In this document: piece after piece, positions 28,617 to 38,956 of the stretch
Position numbering within the stretch: position 1 is the stretch's first letter
How the letters are laid out: every line of letters starts with the position of its first letter
Assembly: GCA_001839685.1 (NCBI GenBank)
Contig: MLAK01000560.1
Location: 70,865-134,864, forward strand
Source: Tritrichomonas foetus
Lineage: Eukaryota; Parabasalia; Tritrichomonadida; Tritrichomonadidae
Reading direction: 5' to 3'
Length of the DNA stretch: 64,000 nucleotides
Position numbers and translations under genes: made by a program
The notes under the pieces: generated by a model
The model's database searches: none
Told to the model about the DNA's origin: nothing
Seen by the model: the letters and a program-made list of their open reading frames with translations, nothing else

Positions 28617-31280
28617 CTGTATCACTAAAAATTGCCATCCCTTTTGAATTTAAACTCGTATTTTCAAAAGTTATCAAAATTCGAGAATTTTTCTTTTTGT
28701 ATTGGATATTTTTAATCGACCAAAGTTGGTGAATATTTGGTTGGATAACATTTTAAGTAGCTGTCAAAAATAAATGGAACGATTATAAATTGAATTCTAT
28801 TCGTAAAAAAGATGAAATTGCTAATATCATAATTTGGAATAAAAATTCGAAGGTTGAAATTTTTGATAATTTAGTTGGAATATTTATGATGTTATATTGA
28901 TGATAGCCGATTTTAAATTATCGAATAACGTTAATTTGGTAGATATCGAACATGAAAACGAATGGTCATGAAATATTGTGGGAGATCGATGGATAAGTGA
29001 GCGTGCACATTCAGAACATTGTGTTCTGATTTGTTAAGTGTTCTCTTGGATAATCAAAAAGAAGGCAGATGAGCTGTGAACTGATGTGATGTGATTCGAC
29101 AACACAAATCATGTCACATGTCATTAAGGCCAGAAAATAAACTGTAAAGAACATGATGATTTAATTTGAATGTATCTTAAAATTAAACTATCTTATTTCT
29201 ACTTTTTTCAAGTTCTTATTTTTATCCAGTAATGTGCAACTGTTAATGAAAAATATTTGTATTTTATTTCATGTAATTTTGAGAAATTTAAGAAAAACAC
29301 TGGCTTACTTTTTCTAATCTATTACAATTACTCAGAATCTTTTGTGATGACTTGTCGACTTCACTTCATTGTTTTTCAATCTAATTGAATTCCTTCAATT
29401 TGCTTCATTAATCATCAATTTTCTTTCGATTGAATCTCTGATCATTTAGTCATTCAAAAAATTCCCAACATCCAGAATCATCAAACCAATCCTCTATGTC
29501 ATAAAAAACAGTATAATAGTTTATCCTTCTCTGTTATATTTTTGATTTTACACTTTTGATATTCTTTTTATGCAATCAATGAGTTATCATCAAAATCACG
29601 ATCATGAATCATTCTGATAAATTTGAAAATCAAGTACTATATCAATAAATTTAACTAATTTGAAGAATCCCAAATATTCTATAAAAGTGAATTAATTCAT
29701 CTTCGAGCTGATATCAAATCATCAACAACTCAACTATCGATTGACCTGAAAAATATCATTGTTGTTAAATTCAAGCATAATTGAAACAAATAGGACCATA
29801 GGTAGGCATTTCTCAACTGTTAAAACATGATTCTATGATATTATTCGAATGAAGCGCCAAATCTATATGTTTATTGTTCCAAATTGTAAAATGAAGTATG
29901 TCATATATTTTATCGTTATTGAGGAGAAAACAAGTCATGAGTTCTGGCAATTCATGCTGTTCAATCACCACCTTTTTTATTAAATATGTCAAATAAGACA
30001 TTATTCTATGTATTTATTTTATTTATGTTCATAAAACACCTATCCATACTGTGGTGGTGAATTGGTGAGGAGAATTATCTCCTTAAAATGTTAATGAAGA
30101 ATGAAAAATTTGCGAGGGAAAAATAAAATATAAAACCAATATTTTTCAGATTTTTCCTCTGTAAAAATAAAGATACAAAACAGAATTATCTTCAATACAT
30201 AATTTTGCTACAAGATATTTATCCTATTTAGTCAAATGGATCTCTTATTTTGATTGAAGTAATGATTTCCATGAAATTCTTTGATTTCACTTGGAAAAAA
30301 AATGTTGCTGTAGGTGGGATTTCATATATATTGAAATTGAAAAGATTATATCGGTTTTTCGTGGTATTTATGGATATATCACAATGACTATGTGGTTTAA
30401 TATCATACAACAATCAATTTAACTAATAACTGATGTGAAAGGTTATTTTGAGTTCATTACAGACGATTTAAAAACCTAATTAACTTTCTATGTGATAGAT
30501 CAAAAAAGAGAGTATATGACCAAAGGCCTATATTGCCGTTCGATTTGGATCCTGGCTCAATGCTTTATAACAGGGAATTTAACTCATAAATTCCAAAAGG
30601 GGAATGATTTTGAACATAGGATGGCTTACCAAATTGGATGAATTATTTTCGTCAAGAAGTGAATGTGCTGGGTAAGTAGATTGAGAAGAATCACAATGAA
30701 CTCAAATTAAAAGTTACATTTCACTAAGGAAAAAAGGTTTATATTAAGATAAGTAGTGCTAATTAATAACAAAAGATAATTGGAAATCTTCATCATTCTA
30801 CATTGGCCAATCTTTAATGTCCATCACGGATTTGATCGATTAATTATTTTGAAATTCATAAAAAAGGAGTTTACGCACCTAAAAGACTGATTAATGGTTT
30901 TATTTAAAATCGTTAACTATAAATGAAATGCCGATCTGACTCATATCTCCTCTAAGCAACTACCGTAATCTCAATGTTCCATCATTTTCACGGAAAACAC
31001 ACCACTCTATTAAGATCAGTAAGAAAAATTAATAAACAAAAGAATCTAATCTCCAGATCAAAGAAATATTGTGATTTTAATATAAATATAAATAGACCGA
31101 GTAAAACTCAAATTGTTTTAAAACACAAACTTTAAAGTGTGTTCTAACTGATATTGCTCTATTTCTCCCCAATTATTCATCCTGAATCGATAAATAATTA
31201 GGATGAAATTCCTTCACATGTTTTAGAAAATAAATATGACGAATTTTTAAAAAAGAATGAAATATTTATCCAAAAAAGTC
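28617..31280. other. Long gene-poor region with possible gene remnants
   Basis: About 2.7 kb separates the IBD-like gene and the 3' end of the RhoGAP-like gene. No strong gene is present. Two short minus-strand frames read like protein. One is 29813-30001 (62 codons, ATG start, IEQHELPELMTCFL, faintly like the leader of trichomonad ankyrin proteins). The other is 30228-30413 (61 codons, no ATG at its 5' end). Both could be decayed fragments. A perfect 7-bp inverted repeat, CAGAACA/TGTTCTG with a 3-nt loop, lies near 29010. Confidence 0.35.
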
Positions 31281-32822
31281 TTATTTACTCGAACTATCAT
31301 ATGAATCATCAAGTGGTTTTGGCACGTTGCGCGACTTCTTTTTATGTCTTATCTCAATTGAAGAAGATTCGTCAGGCAGCTCCGAAGTCTGGATGTGGCC
31401 AAGCCCTTCGCTTCCGATCGCCCTAATCGCATCCTCCATGAAGCTTGTTGAAGTGTTCAAAGTTGATGTTTCATTTTCGTCTTCAGAAAAATCAGAAATC
31501 TGTTCTAATTCTGCTTCTCGATTGGCGATTGGTGCAACTTGACTTTCTGTCTGGAAAATTGTTTTAACTGCTGTTTTTGTAAGGCATGCTGCTTGAACGG
31601 ATGCTTCAACGTGTCTTGAAATAGGTTTGATATCTGCTACTACGCAATTCGATACTGATGCAAGCACAGCACGATTTGGCTTAGACGACTCCACCTGAAC
31701 TTGATTCTGTTGAATTGGTTGTTGTTGAAGTTGTTGTTGCAATTGCAGTAATTGCTGCTGTTGAAGTTGATTCTGTTGTTGCAATTGTTGTTGTTGTTGA
31801 AGCTGTTGCTGTAATTGCAATATTTGTAATTCAAGCTGTTGTTGGTGTTGTTGAGATGAAGGAGATTTCTGAGAAGATGGTTTTTGCTCGGATTGTGAAA
31901 GATTCAAAGAAACTGCTCTTTCTTCAACAATTGGGTCTGAGTTTGACGCTGAACTTGAATACTCAGACACTTGGTGTCTTTTGCTGCTTCGAGCCTTTGA
32001 AGTTGCTCTTTTGTCAGATGAGTCAGTATTAGTTTCAATCATCTGGCGGTTATTTTGTGTTCTCTTCGGTGAATTTTGCAAGTTTTGATGTTTTGGAGAT
32101 TTCGGCGTTTGCGGTGCAGCATTTCTGGGTGTCACCAATGCATCTGGGCCACTCAGGGAGCTGCTTCTATCAGTTGCCGATGAGTTGTTCATGCTATCCA
32201 ATCTTTTCTCGAGGACGGAAACCTGCTGAGGAGTTAAATACGCGGCCGGCCCAAGGATGGCTCCATTAAAAATCTCGTTGTGATGGATAAGCAATAATAT
32301 AAAGATATCTCTAAATTGCTTTCGATTTCGTTGAATTGCATTTTTACCGAAGAACGATGGACCAAATTGCTCGAACATTGAATCCATTGATGTTGTTTCG
32401 ATATTTCTAAGGAAATCAGTAACTGTCAAAATAACGCGATAATTTCCTGGATATAAATTAACGAGGTTCTTTCGAATGATATGTGCATAGTTTGGAGATT
32501 TCAAAGTAAGATTGGCCTGCACAAGTGCGTCTTTGACGTCATTTGAAAAAAGTGGTTCATCGAACGTAATGCTGTTCAAGTAGCGGACAAGTGCGTTTGA
32601 TAATGTTGCGATGTTTTTGAAAGCTTTCCAATTCTTGACTGGTCGGACATTCAATTGCTGGATAAGCTGGTCAATATTATTTCCGACGTTATCTTCGTTG
32701 AAAACATCTTTGCTGGTCTCGGCATTGAGCTCTTTGAGCCTGTTAAGCAAGTCGACAACAATAAAAGGTATGCGGCCATGGTAGAAATCGAGAGGCTGAT
32801 GGAAGAAACCAGTCGGCGTCAT
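31281..32822 (-). CDS. RhoGAP-fold protein lacking the arginine finger, with poly-Gln region
   Basis: The protein has 513 residues. Residues 5-190 follow the RhoGAP helical plan: IPFIVVDLLNRL, then KDVFNEDN where GIFR-x-SG is expected. Next come a D-x-x-x-L-x-x-YLN segment with EPLF, LVNLYPGNYRVILTVTDFLRNI (like the LP-x-x-N-x-x-x-L motif) and MDSMFEQFGPSFFG (like LA-x-V-FGP). The catalytic arginine is replaced by Asn42, so GTPase activation is doubtful; it may bind Rho-family GTPases as an adaptor. The middle is Ser/Lys-rich, and residues 325-375 are mostly Gln/Leu. The tail has acidic and basic stretches (SDFSEDENE, then HKKKSRNVPK). The ATG at 32822 is the first in frame. Confidence 0.75.
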   Translation of the reverse strand: MTPTGFFHQPLDFYHGRIPFIVVDLLNRLKELNAETSKDVFNEDNVGNNIDQLIQQLNVRPVKNWKAFKNIATLSNALVRYLNSITFDEPLFSNDVKDALVQANLTLKSPNYAHIIRKNLVNLYPGNYRVILTVTDFLRNIETTSMDSMFEQFGPSFFGKNAIQRNRKQFRDIFILLLIHHNEIFNGAILGPAAYLTPQQVSVLEKRLDSMNNSSATDRSSSLSGPDALVTPRNAAPQTPKSPKHQNLQNSPKRTQNNRQMIETNTDSSDKRATSKARSSKRHQVSEYSSSASNSDPIVEERAVSLNLSQSEQKPSSQKSPSSQQHQQQLELQILQLQQQLQQQQQLQQQNQLQQQQLLQLQQQLQQQPIQQNQVQVESSKPNRAVLASVSNCVVADIKPISRHVEASVQAACLTKTAVKTIFQTESQVAPIANREAELEQISDFSEDENETSTLNTSTSFMEDAIRAIGSEGLGHIQTSELPDESSSIEIRHKKKSRNVPKPLDDSYDSSSK

Positions 32823-33788
32823 TTGAAAATGTTATTGAAAATTCAATATTGTAAATAAAATAATTGATAGGAATAAACGTATTTTTAATTATTTTGATGG
32901 TAAAATTACCAGTAATTTCACCTTGTTAAGTTTAATTTATGTAATATTGGAGATATTTTTGAATGGAGTAAACGGTTTTTCCTGAATCATGAATCATTCG
33001 ATGTTAACGGAACTTTTCCACATGATTTTAAAATTACATGATGTGAAATCATCCCCCTATAAATGACATATTTATCAACGAATCAGCTATGATTTTCAGC
33101 TTTTATCAGCCCACTTTGATTAGTTTGATCATTCTATTGATCTGTATTTCGATTTTGCTATTTAAATAATAAAATAAACAATATATTGTTGAGTAGAATT
33201 AAATGCATCTTTTCTTTTATGAGAATAAGATAAGAATGCAACATGTTATTGTGATTAATCGATTGTTTTTATTTTTCATTATTTTTTGTATTATTTGAAG
33301 ATTATTTTAATGGAAAGCATGTATGAAATATACAACACAGTAGCAATATTTTTTTTTCAATCAATCAACAAGACTTCGTACATAAATCTTGAAAGAATGT
33401 TGTGAATTAGAAAATGTAAAAAATCCTCTTGTTATATCATATACTCAATTACAGAATATTGATAATAATAATTTCGATGAAATTCCTCTTTATAAAGTGA
33501 CAAATATTCTGTGGCCTTTTTTGTAATCTTGAATTAACAATTTTTATTTCCTCTGTCAACTTTACAAACAATTCTGTTTTCTTACATGTCATCACAGCCA
33601 TCAAGATATCTCTTCTTTTCACTAAATAAAGAAAATTATCATGTGTTCATTTTCAAACGCATGAGTGATTTAATTCATATCAAATGGAGAATAATATTCA
33701 AAAAAAGAATTCAAATAGAAATTTTATTTATCAGACAAAAAACAAACATTGAAGAAAAAAAGTATATAATCTATTGTAGTATGAAATG
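32823..33788. other. Intergenic, AT-rich
   Basis: This is upstream of the RhoGAP-like gene and downstream of the phosphatase gene. Short frames here (for example at 33586) run into the phosphatase in antisense and look spurious. No RNA gene was recognised. Confidence 0.4.
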
Positions 33789-34823
33789 CTATCCGACTAA
33801 TGCTGGAATTTCTGTCACATCTGTAAATTCATCTGATAAAGATTCAATTGGCATTTTGGCTGATGTTGTAGAAATTATGAAAGCAGGGAATAAAATTCGC
33901 ATTTTTTGTTTTTCTTCATCTGAAAGGGGTTCAAGCTCGACAATTTGTAAGCCACGATCATCAGAAATTGCAACACTTCCAGAATTTTCATTTCCACAAT
34001 AATCAACTGAACTGAAAATTGTGAGCGCTTTTCCTTTTTCAGCAAATGGATAGTCATAACCGTAATCGCACATTTCATGTGATCGAACGAGGAGAATCAA
34101 GCCAACATTATCTAAAAAATCTGATGTTGCTTTGAAGCCATACAATTTTCCAATGGTTCGATAACTTTCAGCAAACTCGTCAATTTCATCGTTTGGATCA
34201 CTCCAGAGCAAATCATTGATTAAATCATTAAATGGTTCACAAATTGGTTTTTTGAATGTGTTTAAGTCATTCAATGTTTTTAATAATGGTGATATTCCAC
34301 CGTGTACACAGAAAATTTTATTGTTGAGGTTTGCAGCAATTGACAAAAAATCAAATGATTTAATAATTGCCTGATAAACATTCAAGGAGGACTTTTTAAG
34401 GCATTCCTTCTTGAAACCATTTATGGAAGTCATTGATTCACATTCGTGGTTTCCTCTCAATAAGTAAATATTATTTGGATACAATAATTTTAACGTGAAA
34501 AGCAAAACAATAACTTCTAATGAATTTTCACCGCGATCAACATAATCACCAAGAAACAAATATGATGTGTGTGGTGGATAATCAAACTGATTAAAAATTC
34601 GAATCAACGATTCAATGTTTCCATGAATATCCCCAACAATTGTGAAAGTACCATTCAATTTAAGCAAAATTGACTCCTTTTCACACTCATTTGTAAACTG
34701 GTTGCATAATTTGATTAATTGCTTCTCGCTGATTGAAAGGTTGTACTTATTCCGACGATTAGCTATACCGCTGAGAATCTCTTCAACAACCTTTTGGAGA
34801 GAAGCAGCTGTAAGATCGCCCAT
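33789..34823 (-). CDS. PP1-like serine/threonine protein phosphatase
   Basis: The 344-residue protein has the complete metallophosphatase signature: GDIHG (64-68), GDYVDRG (92-98), RGNHE (123-127), HGG (174-176) and the later SHE/GYD motif (LVRSHEMCDYGYD). The metal ligands Asp66, His68, Asp94, Asn125, His174 and a late His are present, so it should be an active Ser/Thr phosphatase. Length and the N-terminal helix (MGDLTAASLQKVVEEIL) fit the PP1/PP2A/PP2B superfamily. The overall pattern is closest to PP1, but the GNHE flank (CESMTSINGFKKEC) is divergent from the usual YGFYDEC. The C-terminal 45 residues form a tail with no recognised domain. An Inr-like TCATT precedes the ATG. Confidence 0.92.
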   Translation of the reverse strand: MGDLTAASLQKVVEEILSGIANRRNKYNLSISEKQLIKLCNQFTNECEKESILLKLNGTFTIVGDIHGNIESLIRIFNQFDYPPHTSYLFLGDYVDRGENSLEVIVLLFTLKLLYPNNIYLLRGNHECESMTSINGFKKECLKKSSLNVYQAIIKSFDFLSIAANLNNKIFCVHGGISPLLKTLNDLNTFKKPICEPFNDLINDLLWSDPNDEIDEFAESYRTIGKLYGFKATSDFLDNVGLILLVRSHEMCDYGYDYPFAEKGKALTIFSSVDYCGNENSGSVAISDDRGLQIVELEPLSDEEKQKMRILFPAFIISTTSAKMPIESLSDEFTDVTEIPALVG

Positions 34824-34832
34824 AGATATGGA

Positions 34833-34837
34833 AATGA
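34833..34837 (-). promoter_or_regulatory. Inr-like initiator, TCATT
   Basis: On the minus strand TCATT lies nine bases before the phosphatase ATG (34823-34821) and fits TCAYW. Confidence 0.4.
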
Positions 34838-35581
34838 TGATTTTTTCTTACTTTTGAATTGTGGAAAAATACAAAATCTTGTTCTGAAAATTGAATGATA
34901 ATGATGTCTGATCAATTGAATTTAATTGTGATAGAAATCATTAAAAAGTTATTGATAATATCAAAAAGTTTGTCAAGGTTTATATTTGATAAAGCAAAAT
35001 TTAAAATTGAATATGTTCAATAAAGCAAATTTTTTATTTTAATGTATAAATTTTCAGCTATTTTATTATTTTCTTCTGATATTATAGATAGTTACACCAT
35101 TTAGTATAACAATACAGCATTTTATTGAAATATAAATCATAAAAATTCCATTATCATGAGATATATTTGTTGATTGATGAATTTCCGTTTCTGTATGCAT
35201 GATATTTCTTCTGAGATAATGAATTGCAAATGATTTATAAATGAGATTCATCATACTAAATGATCAGCCACCAATAGATTTCAGTTAAAATGATGGACCA
35301 CATTCAGATCACAACCACAATTCTATTGTTGATGGTTATTTATAAAAAGTTAAGTATTTTACACATTACAAATCTTGGGTTAATTTTTTTCTTTGCATGA
35401 TCACTCCACACAACTCACTTTATTGCTTTGTTTTATTCATTATCCACTTTTTCATCGTTTATATGGTCTAATATTGAATTCACTGGCGGAATAAACATAC
35501 AAAAAAAGATGAAATTTTTTTCCATGATGATGTGAAATTTCGTTTGGAGATAAATTTTCCCAGGAGAACGTTTATTTTTGG
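34838..35581. other. Divergent intergenic region
   Basis: This is the shared upstream region of the phosphatase gene (minus) and the FKBP gene (plus). AT-rich, with no supported gene. No Inr match lies within 30 bases of the FKBP ATG. Confidence 0.4.
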
Positions 35582-36037
35582 ATGAGCGGGAATCCAGAAA
35601 TCAACAATCAAGCAGATCCTCCTGCTTCCCCAGAAACACCAACAGAAGGGTTTCAAGAAGGTACTCCAGAAGGTGTTGAAACAGTAATTCAAGCAGTTCC
35701 GATTAATCAAGATGGGACAGTCTGCAAACAAATATTAAAAGAAGGAAGCGGAATGAAACCTCGGCGCGGTCAAAAAGTTACAGTTAATTATGTTGGCTAT
35801 TTAATGAACGGGAAAATCTTTGATTCTTCTTACGCTTCAAATCGGCCATTTCAATTTCAGATTGGCAAAAATGTGATTTCCGGATGGAATATTGCATTAG
35901 TGACAATGAAGGTCGGTGAGAAATCTCGCATTATTATCAACCCAGCACACGCCTACGGGTCTCAGGGAGTGCCTCCAGATATTCCCCCGAATGCAACACT
36001 CGTTTTTGAGATTGAACTTATTCGAATAAACAAATAA
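35582..36037 (+). CDS. FKBP-type peptidyl-prolyl isomerase
   Basis: The protein has 151 residues. Residues 1-45 are a Pro/Glu/Thr-rich leader of unknown role. Residues 48-151 form one FKBP domain. Pocket residues are seen: Tyr in VNYVGYL, Phe and Asp in IFDSS, Val-Ile in KNVISGW with the floor Trp, Tyr in AYGSQG, and Phe in LVFEIELI. These predict an active proline isomerase able to bind FK506-type ligands. No signal peptide or anchor is seen, so it is probably cytosolic or nuclear. The stop is followed within 25 bases by the polypyrimidine tract. Confidence 0.95.
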   Translation: MSGNPEINNQADPPASPETPTEGFQEGTPEGVETVIQAVPINQDGTVCKQILKEGSGMKPRRGQKVTVNYVGYLMNGKIFDSSYASNRPFQFQIGKNVISGWNIALVTMKVGEKSRIIINPAHAYGSQGVPPDIPPNATLVFEIELIRINK

Positions 36038-36476
36038 ACTGTATTCTATTTTATTTCTCACTTTCGTTTCTCTCTTCTATTTCTCTTTTCTATTTCTCTN
36101 NNNNNNNNNNNNNNNNNNNNNNNNNNNNNNNNNNNNNNNNNNNNNNNNNNNNNNNNNNNNNNNNNNNNNNNNNNNNNNNNNNNNNNNNNNNNNNNNNNNN
36201 NNNNNNNNNNNNNNNNNNNNNNNNNNNNNNNNNNNNNNNNNNNNNNNNNNNNNNNNNNNNNNNNNNNNNNNNNNNNNNNNNNNNNNNNNNNNNNNNNNNN
36301 NNNNNNNNNNNNNNNNNNNNNNNNNNNNNNNNNNNNNNNNNNNNNNNNNNNNNNNNNNNNNNNNNNNNNNNNNNNNNNNNNNNNNNNNNNNNNNNNNNNN
36401 NNNNNNNNNNNNNNNNNNNNNNNNNNNNNNNNNTCATTTCTCTCACTCACATTTCTCTTTTCTATTTCTCTCTTTC

Positions 36477-36513
<37 letters not shown>

Positions 36514-37070
36514 CTCTTTCATTTCTCTCTCTCCCATTTCTCTTTCTCTCATTTCTCTTTCTCTCATTTCTCTTTTCTATTTCTCTCTTTCATTTCTCTT
36601 TCCTATTTCTCTCTTCTATTTTTCTCTTTCATTTCTCTTTTCTATTTTTCTCTTTCATTTCTTCTTTCTATTTCTCTCTTCTATTTCTCTCTCTCTCTCA
36701 CACATTTTTCTCTTTCATTTCTCTCTCTTGTTTATCACTTCTATTTCTCACTTTCATTTCTCTCTCTCTCATTTCTCTCTTTCATTTTTCACTTTTATTT
36801 CTCTCTTTCATTTCTCTCACTCACATTTCTCTTTTCTATTTCTCTCTCTCTATCTCATTTTTCTCTTTCATTTCTCTCTCTCCCATTTCTCTCTCTCATT
36901 TCTCACTTTCATTGCTCTCTTCTATTTCTCTCTCTTGTTTATCACTTTTATTTCTCTCTTCAATTTTTCTCTTTCATTTCTCTTTTCTATTTCTCTCTCT
37001 CTCTCTCATTTTTCTCTTTCATTTCTCTCTCTTGTTTATCACTTTCGTTTCTCACTTATATTTCTTCACA
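36038..37070 (+). repeat. Polypyrimidine low-complexity tract (TTTCTCTC/TTTCATTTCTC)
   Basis: About 1 kb is almost wholly C and T on the plus strand. It is built of irregular units such as TTTCTCTCTTTCATTTCTC and pure CT runs (for example near 36481-36508), with occasional A. Open frames through it (such as 36728-37078) are products of the repeat, not genes. The tract includes an unsequenced gap. Confidence 0.95.
36100..36433. other. Assembly gap (334 N)
   Basis: This run of N lies within the polypyrimidine tract, where the repeat probably defeated assembly. The true length is unknown. Confidence 1.
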
Positions 37071-37074
37071 AAAG

Positions 37075-37323
37075 ATGAATATTTTTGATTATGAGTCATT
37101 CCTAAAGCAAATTACATATTTTTCATGTTTATATTATAATCATTGGTGGTCACAGCTGAGATTAACAACATTTACGATTAAATTTAGACTTTCTCAGTTT
37201 ATTTTAAATGAAACCATTAATGAAGGTATTTTAAGAGAAATATTTTGGAAATTAAATAAATCTATAATTAGACCAGAGTTATTGTTAGAAACTTGGATGT
37301 CTAAATACAAGATTCTTCAATAA
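37075..37323 (+). CDS. Small hypothetical ORF just after the polypyrimidine tract
   Basis: The frame has 82 codons starting MNIFDYESFLKQ, with an Inr-like TCACA at 37066-37070 just before the ATG. The composition is protein-like (aromatics and a mixed-charge C-terminal half, LREIFWKLNKSIIRPELLLETW), but there is no recognised family. It could be a remnant of a larger gene. Confidence 0.25.
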   Translation: MNIFDYESFLKQITYFSCLYYNHWWSQLRLTTFTIKFRLSQFILNETINEGILREIFWKLNKSIIRPELLLETWMSKYKILQ

Positions 37324-38451
37324 ATCAAAAGCAGGAATTGAATTAAAAGTAAGTATTTGATCTCGCAAAAACAAACAGTTTAACGTTAGTATGTCAATGT
37401 TTTTCTCCTAGACTCAAAGCAAGAATCTGTTTAAAAGAAAGTCATATTTTATTCGTTAATTTTCAATTAGATGACATGAGAGAAAGACTTTTATTGAACT
37501 AAAGATAAATATAATATTCATTATAATAAAAAGTATGTATAGACTCGAAGTTTTGAATTGTTTTGATTGGCAAACATATCTTGATTATTATCATTATTAT
37601 TATTATTTTTGCTGTTTTTTGTAGACAAATGAACTATCGAATTTAATTTAACCAAAGGTTTCATTTAGTATAAAATTTATACTCAGTGAAGCTAAAAAGA
37701 ATAATAAACGCACCATGCATGCCGATAAAATATTGATGAGGTTATGGATTCAAATGTTTTCTCACAAATATTTCGTAACATGAACTAGAATGAATTAACG
37801 AATAAATGCTGTGAAAAATATTCCGAACATTGGTTCGAGTGTTCAATAAGCCTTTTTTTCGGTGAATCTTATGGATTAAAGTATATTTGCATTATCTCGA
37901 TTAATTTTAAATCCACACTTGCAACGAATCTGGTTTGTGAAAACTTTGAAAAATGATTCAATATTCAATAGATAATTATCTTACTTTTTTTCAACAATAC
38001 AAAACATTAATCTTTTGTGTGAATAATGAAATATGGAAGCAAAGAAACGAATATTTCATATCATACCAACTAAATAACAATAATAGTATTAATAATAGGG
38101 AAAAGAAATTCATGGTGGCAGAAAAATTAATCATAACCTTTTCGAATTTTACCATGAAAAATCATTTCTTTTGGTGAATATATATATTTATATAAGGTTA
38201 TATATTAATACCACGAAAAAAATCACTAAACAATACGAATCAATACCTGATATCGCTTGAAAGTTCGTTATATCCGTTTATCATATCCTTTGAGCTTATC
38301 AATTCTGCTTGCTTTTAGAAATATTATGAAAAATATAAAATTATAGAATTTCAATCTTCAAAATTGTGTTGAAATCGTTGAATAATTCATATGATTTTAG
38401 TAAATCGAAACGTATTCCGATCAGTTCAAAAAGAATCTCTTTGAAAAGAAT
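37324..38451. other. Intergenic, AT-rich
   Basis: This precedes the first COPI-associated gene. It contains an ATT microsatellite (about 37584-37607). A 74-codon frame at 37953-38177 has an ATG but poor coding character. No RNA gene was seen. Confidence 0.4.
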
Positions 38452-38461
38452 TCACTTCATT
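38452..38461 (+). promoter_or_regulatory. Tandem Inr-like motifs TCACT-TCATT
   Basis: Two adjoining TCAYW matches end nine bases before the ATG at 38471. The same two motifs and spacer recur exactly before the duplicate gene at 42176, which supports function. Confidence 0.5.
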
Positions 38462-38470
38462 TTAATAAAA

Positions 38471-38893
38471 ATGGGTTGTTCTTTTGGAGTTGAGCAAATT
38501 CTTGCTTGCTTAGCATTCGCAATCAATGTTATTGCAGCTGCAGCTTATTTCAACATGTTTCAATCAAACACAGAAGTTCACACTGGTTGTAAACCAGGTA
38601 ACCATGAAAAATACTGCAATGCAAGTTTCTACATGGCATTTTCACTCTTCGCTCTTGGTCTTGTTTGCCTCATCTTCGCAATTGCTGAATTTGGTTTAAT
38701 GATCAAACCAGATTGGTTTTCATTTGTTGATTCACCCATTCTACGTGGTGTAGTTTACATATTATCAGGTATTGCTGTTCTTGGTGCATCGGGAGATCTT
38801 GGTATTGCTGCAGGTGCCCTTCAAATGGTTATTGGTGTTGTCCTAATCATCTTCTTCGTCATTATTAAGGGCAAGGGTGGTTGTAAGTGCTAA
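38471..38893 (+). CDS. COPI-associated (TVP15-like) four-pass membrane protein, copy 1
   Basis: The protein has 140 residues from the ATG at 38471. That start is chosen because it matches the duplicate gene and follows the Inr pair. Four hydrophobic helices lie at about residues 8-28, 52-78, 90-107 and 109-132. The core KPDWFSFVDSPILRGVVYIL, followed by the Gly-rich last helices, is typical of the COPI-associated/TVP15 family, Golgi membrane proteins of vesicle traffic. The ends are unusual. MGC at the start could be myristoylated and palmitoylated, and GCKC at the end could be lipid-modified. Loop residues 29-50 carry Cys40, Cys49 and a sequon NAS. It is about 86% identical in protein to the copy at 42176. 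Confidence 0.75.
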   Translation: MGCSFGVEQILACLAFAINVIAAAAYFNMFQSNTEVHTGCKPGNHEKYCNASFYMAFSLFALGLVCLIFAIAEFGLMIKPDWFSFVDSPILRGVVYILSGIAVLGASGDLGIAAGALQMVIGVVLIIFFVIIKGKGGCKC

Positions 38894-38930
38894 ATGTTGA
38901 TATCATTTATCCGAATTAAAGTTCACTTAA

Positions 38931-38956
38931 ATTTCATGAACCTAAAATATGATTTA
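38931..38956 (+). promoter_or_regulatory. Conserved 3' flank block, copy 1
   Basis: This 26-nt block (ATTTC-TGAACC then TAAAATATGATTTA) recurs after the duplicate gene at 42621-42646 with one mismatch, while the DNA between stop codon and block has diverged. It could be a 3'-processing or mRNA-stability element. Confidence 0.5.

Noticed and set aside
30530..30575. GTTCGATTTGG resembling a tRNA T-arm
   Set aside because: No matching acceptor stem, anticodon arm or second half of the T stem could be found.
33586..34002. 138-codon plus-strand frame
   Set aside because: Its second half lies antisense to the phosphatase gene and its first half has no coding character.
36728..37078. 116-codon frame rich in Ser, Phe, Leu and His
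   Set aside because: It is a translation of the polypyrimidine repeat.
38366..38470. 35-residue N-terminal extension of COPI-associated copy 1
   Set aside because: It begins with TTG, is not shared with copy 2 and would include the conserved Inr pair as coding DNA.
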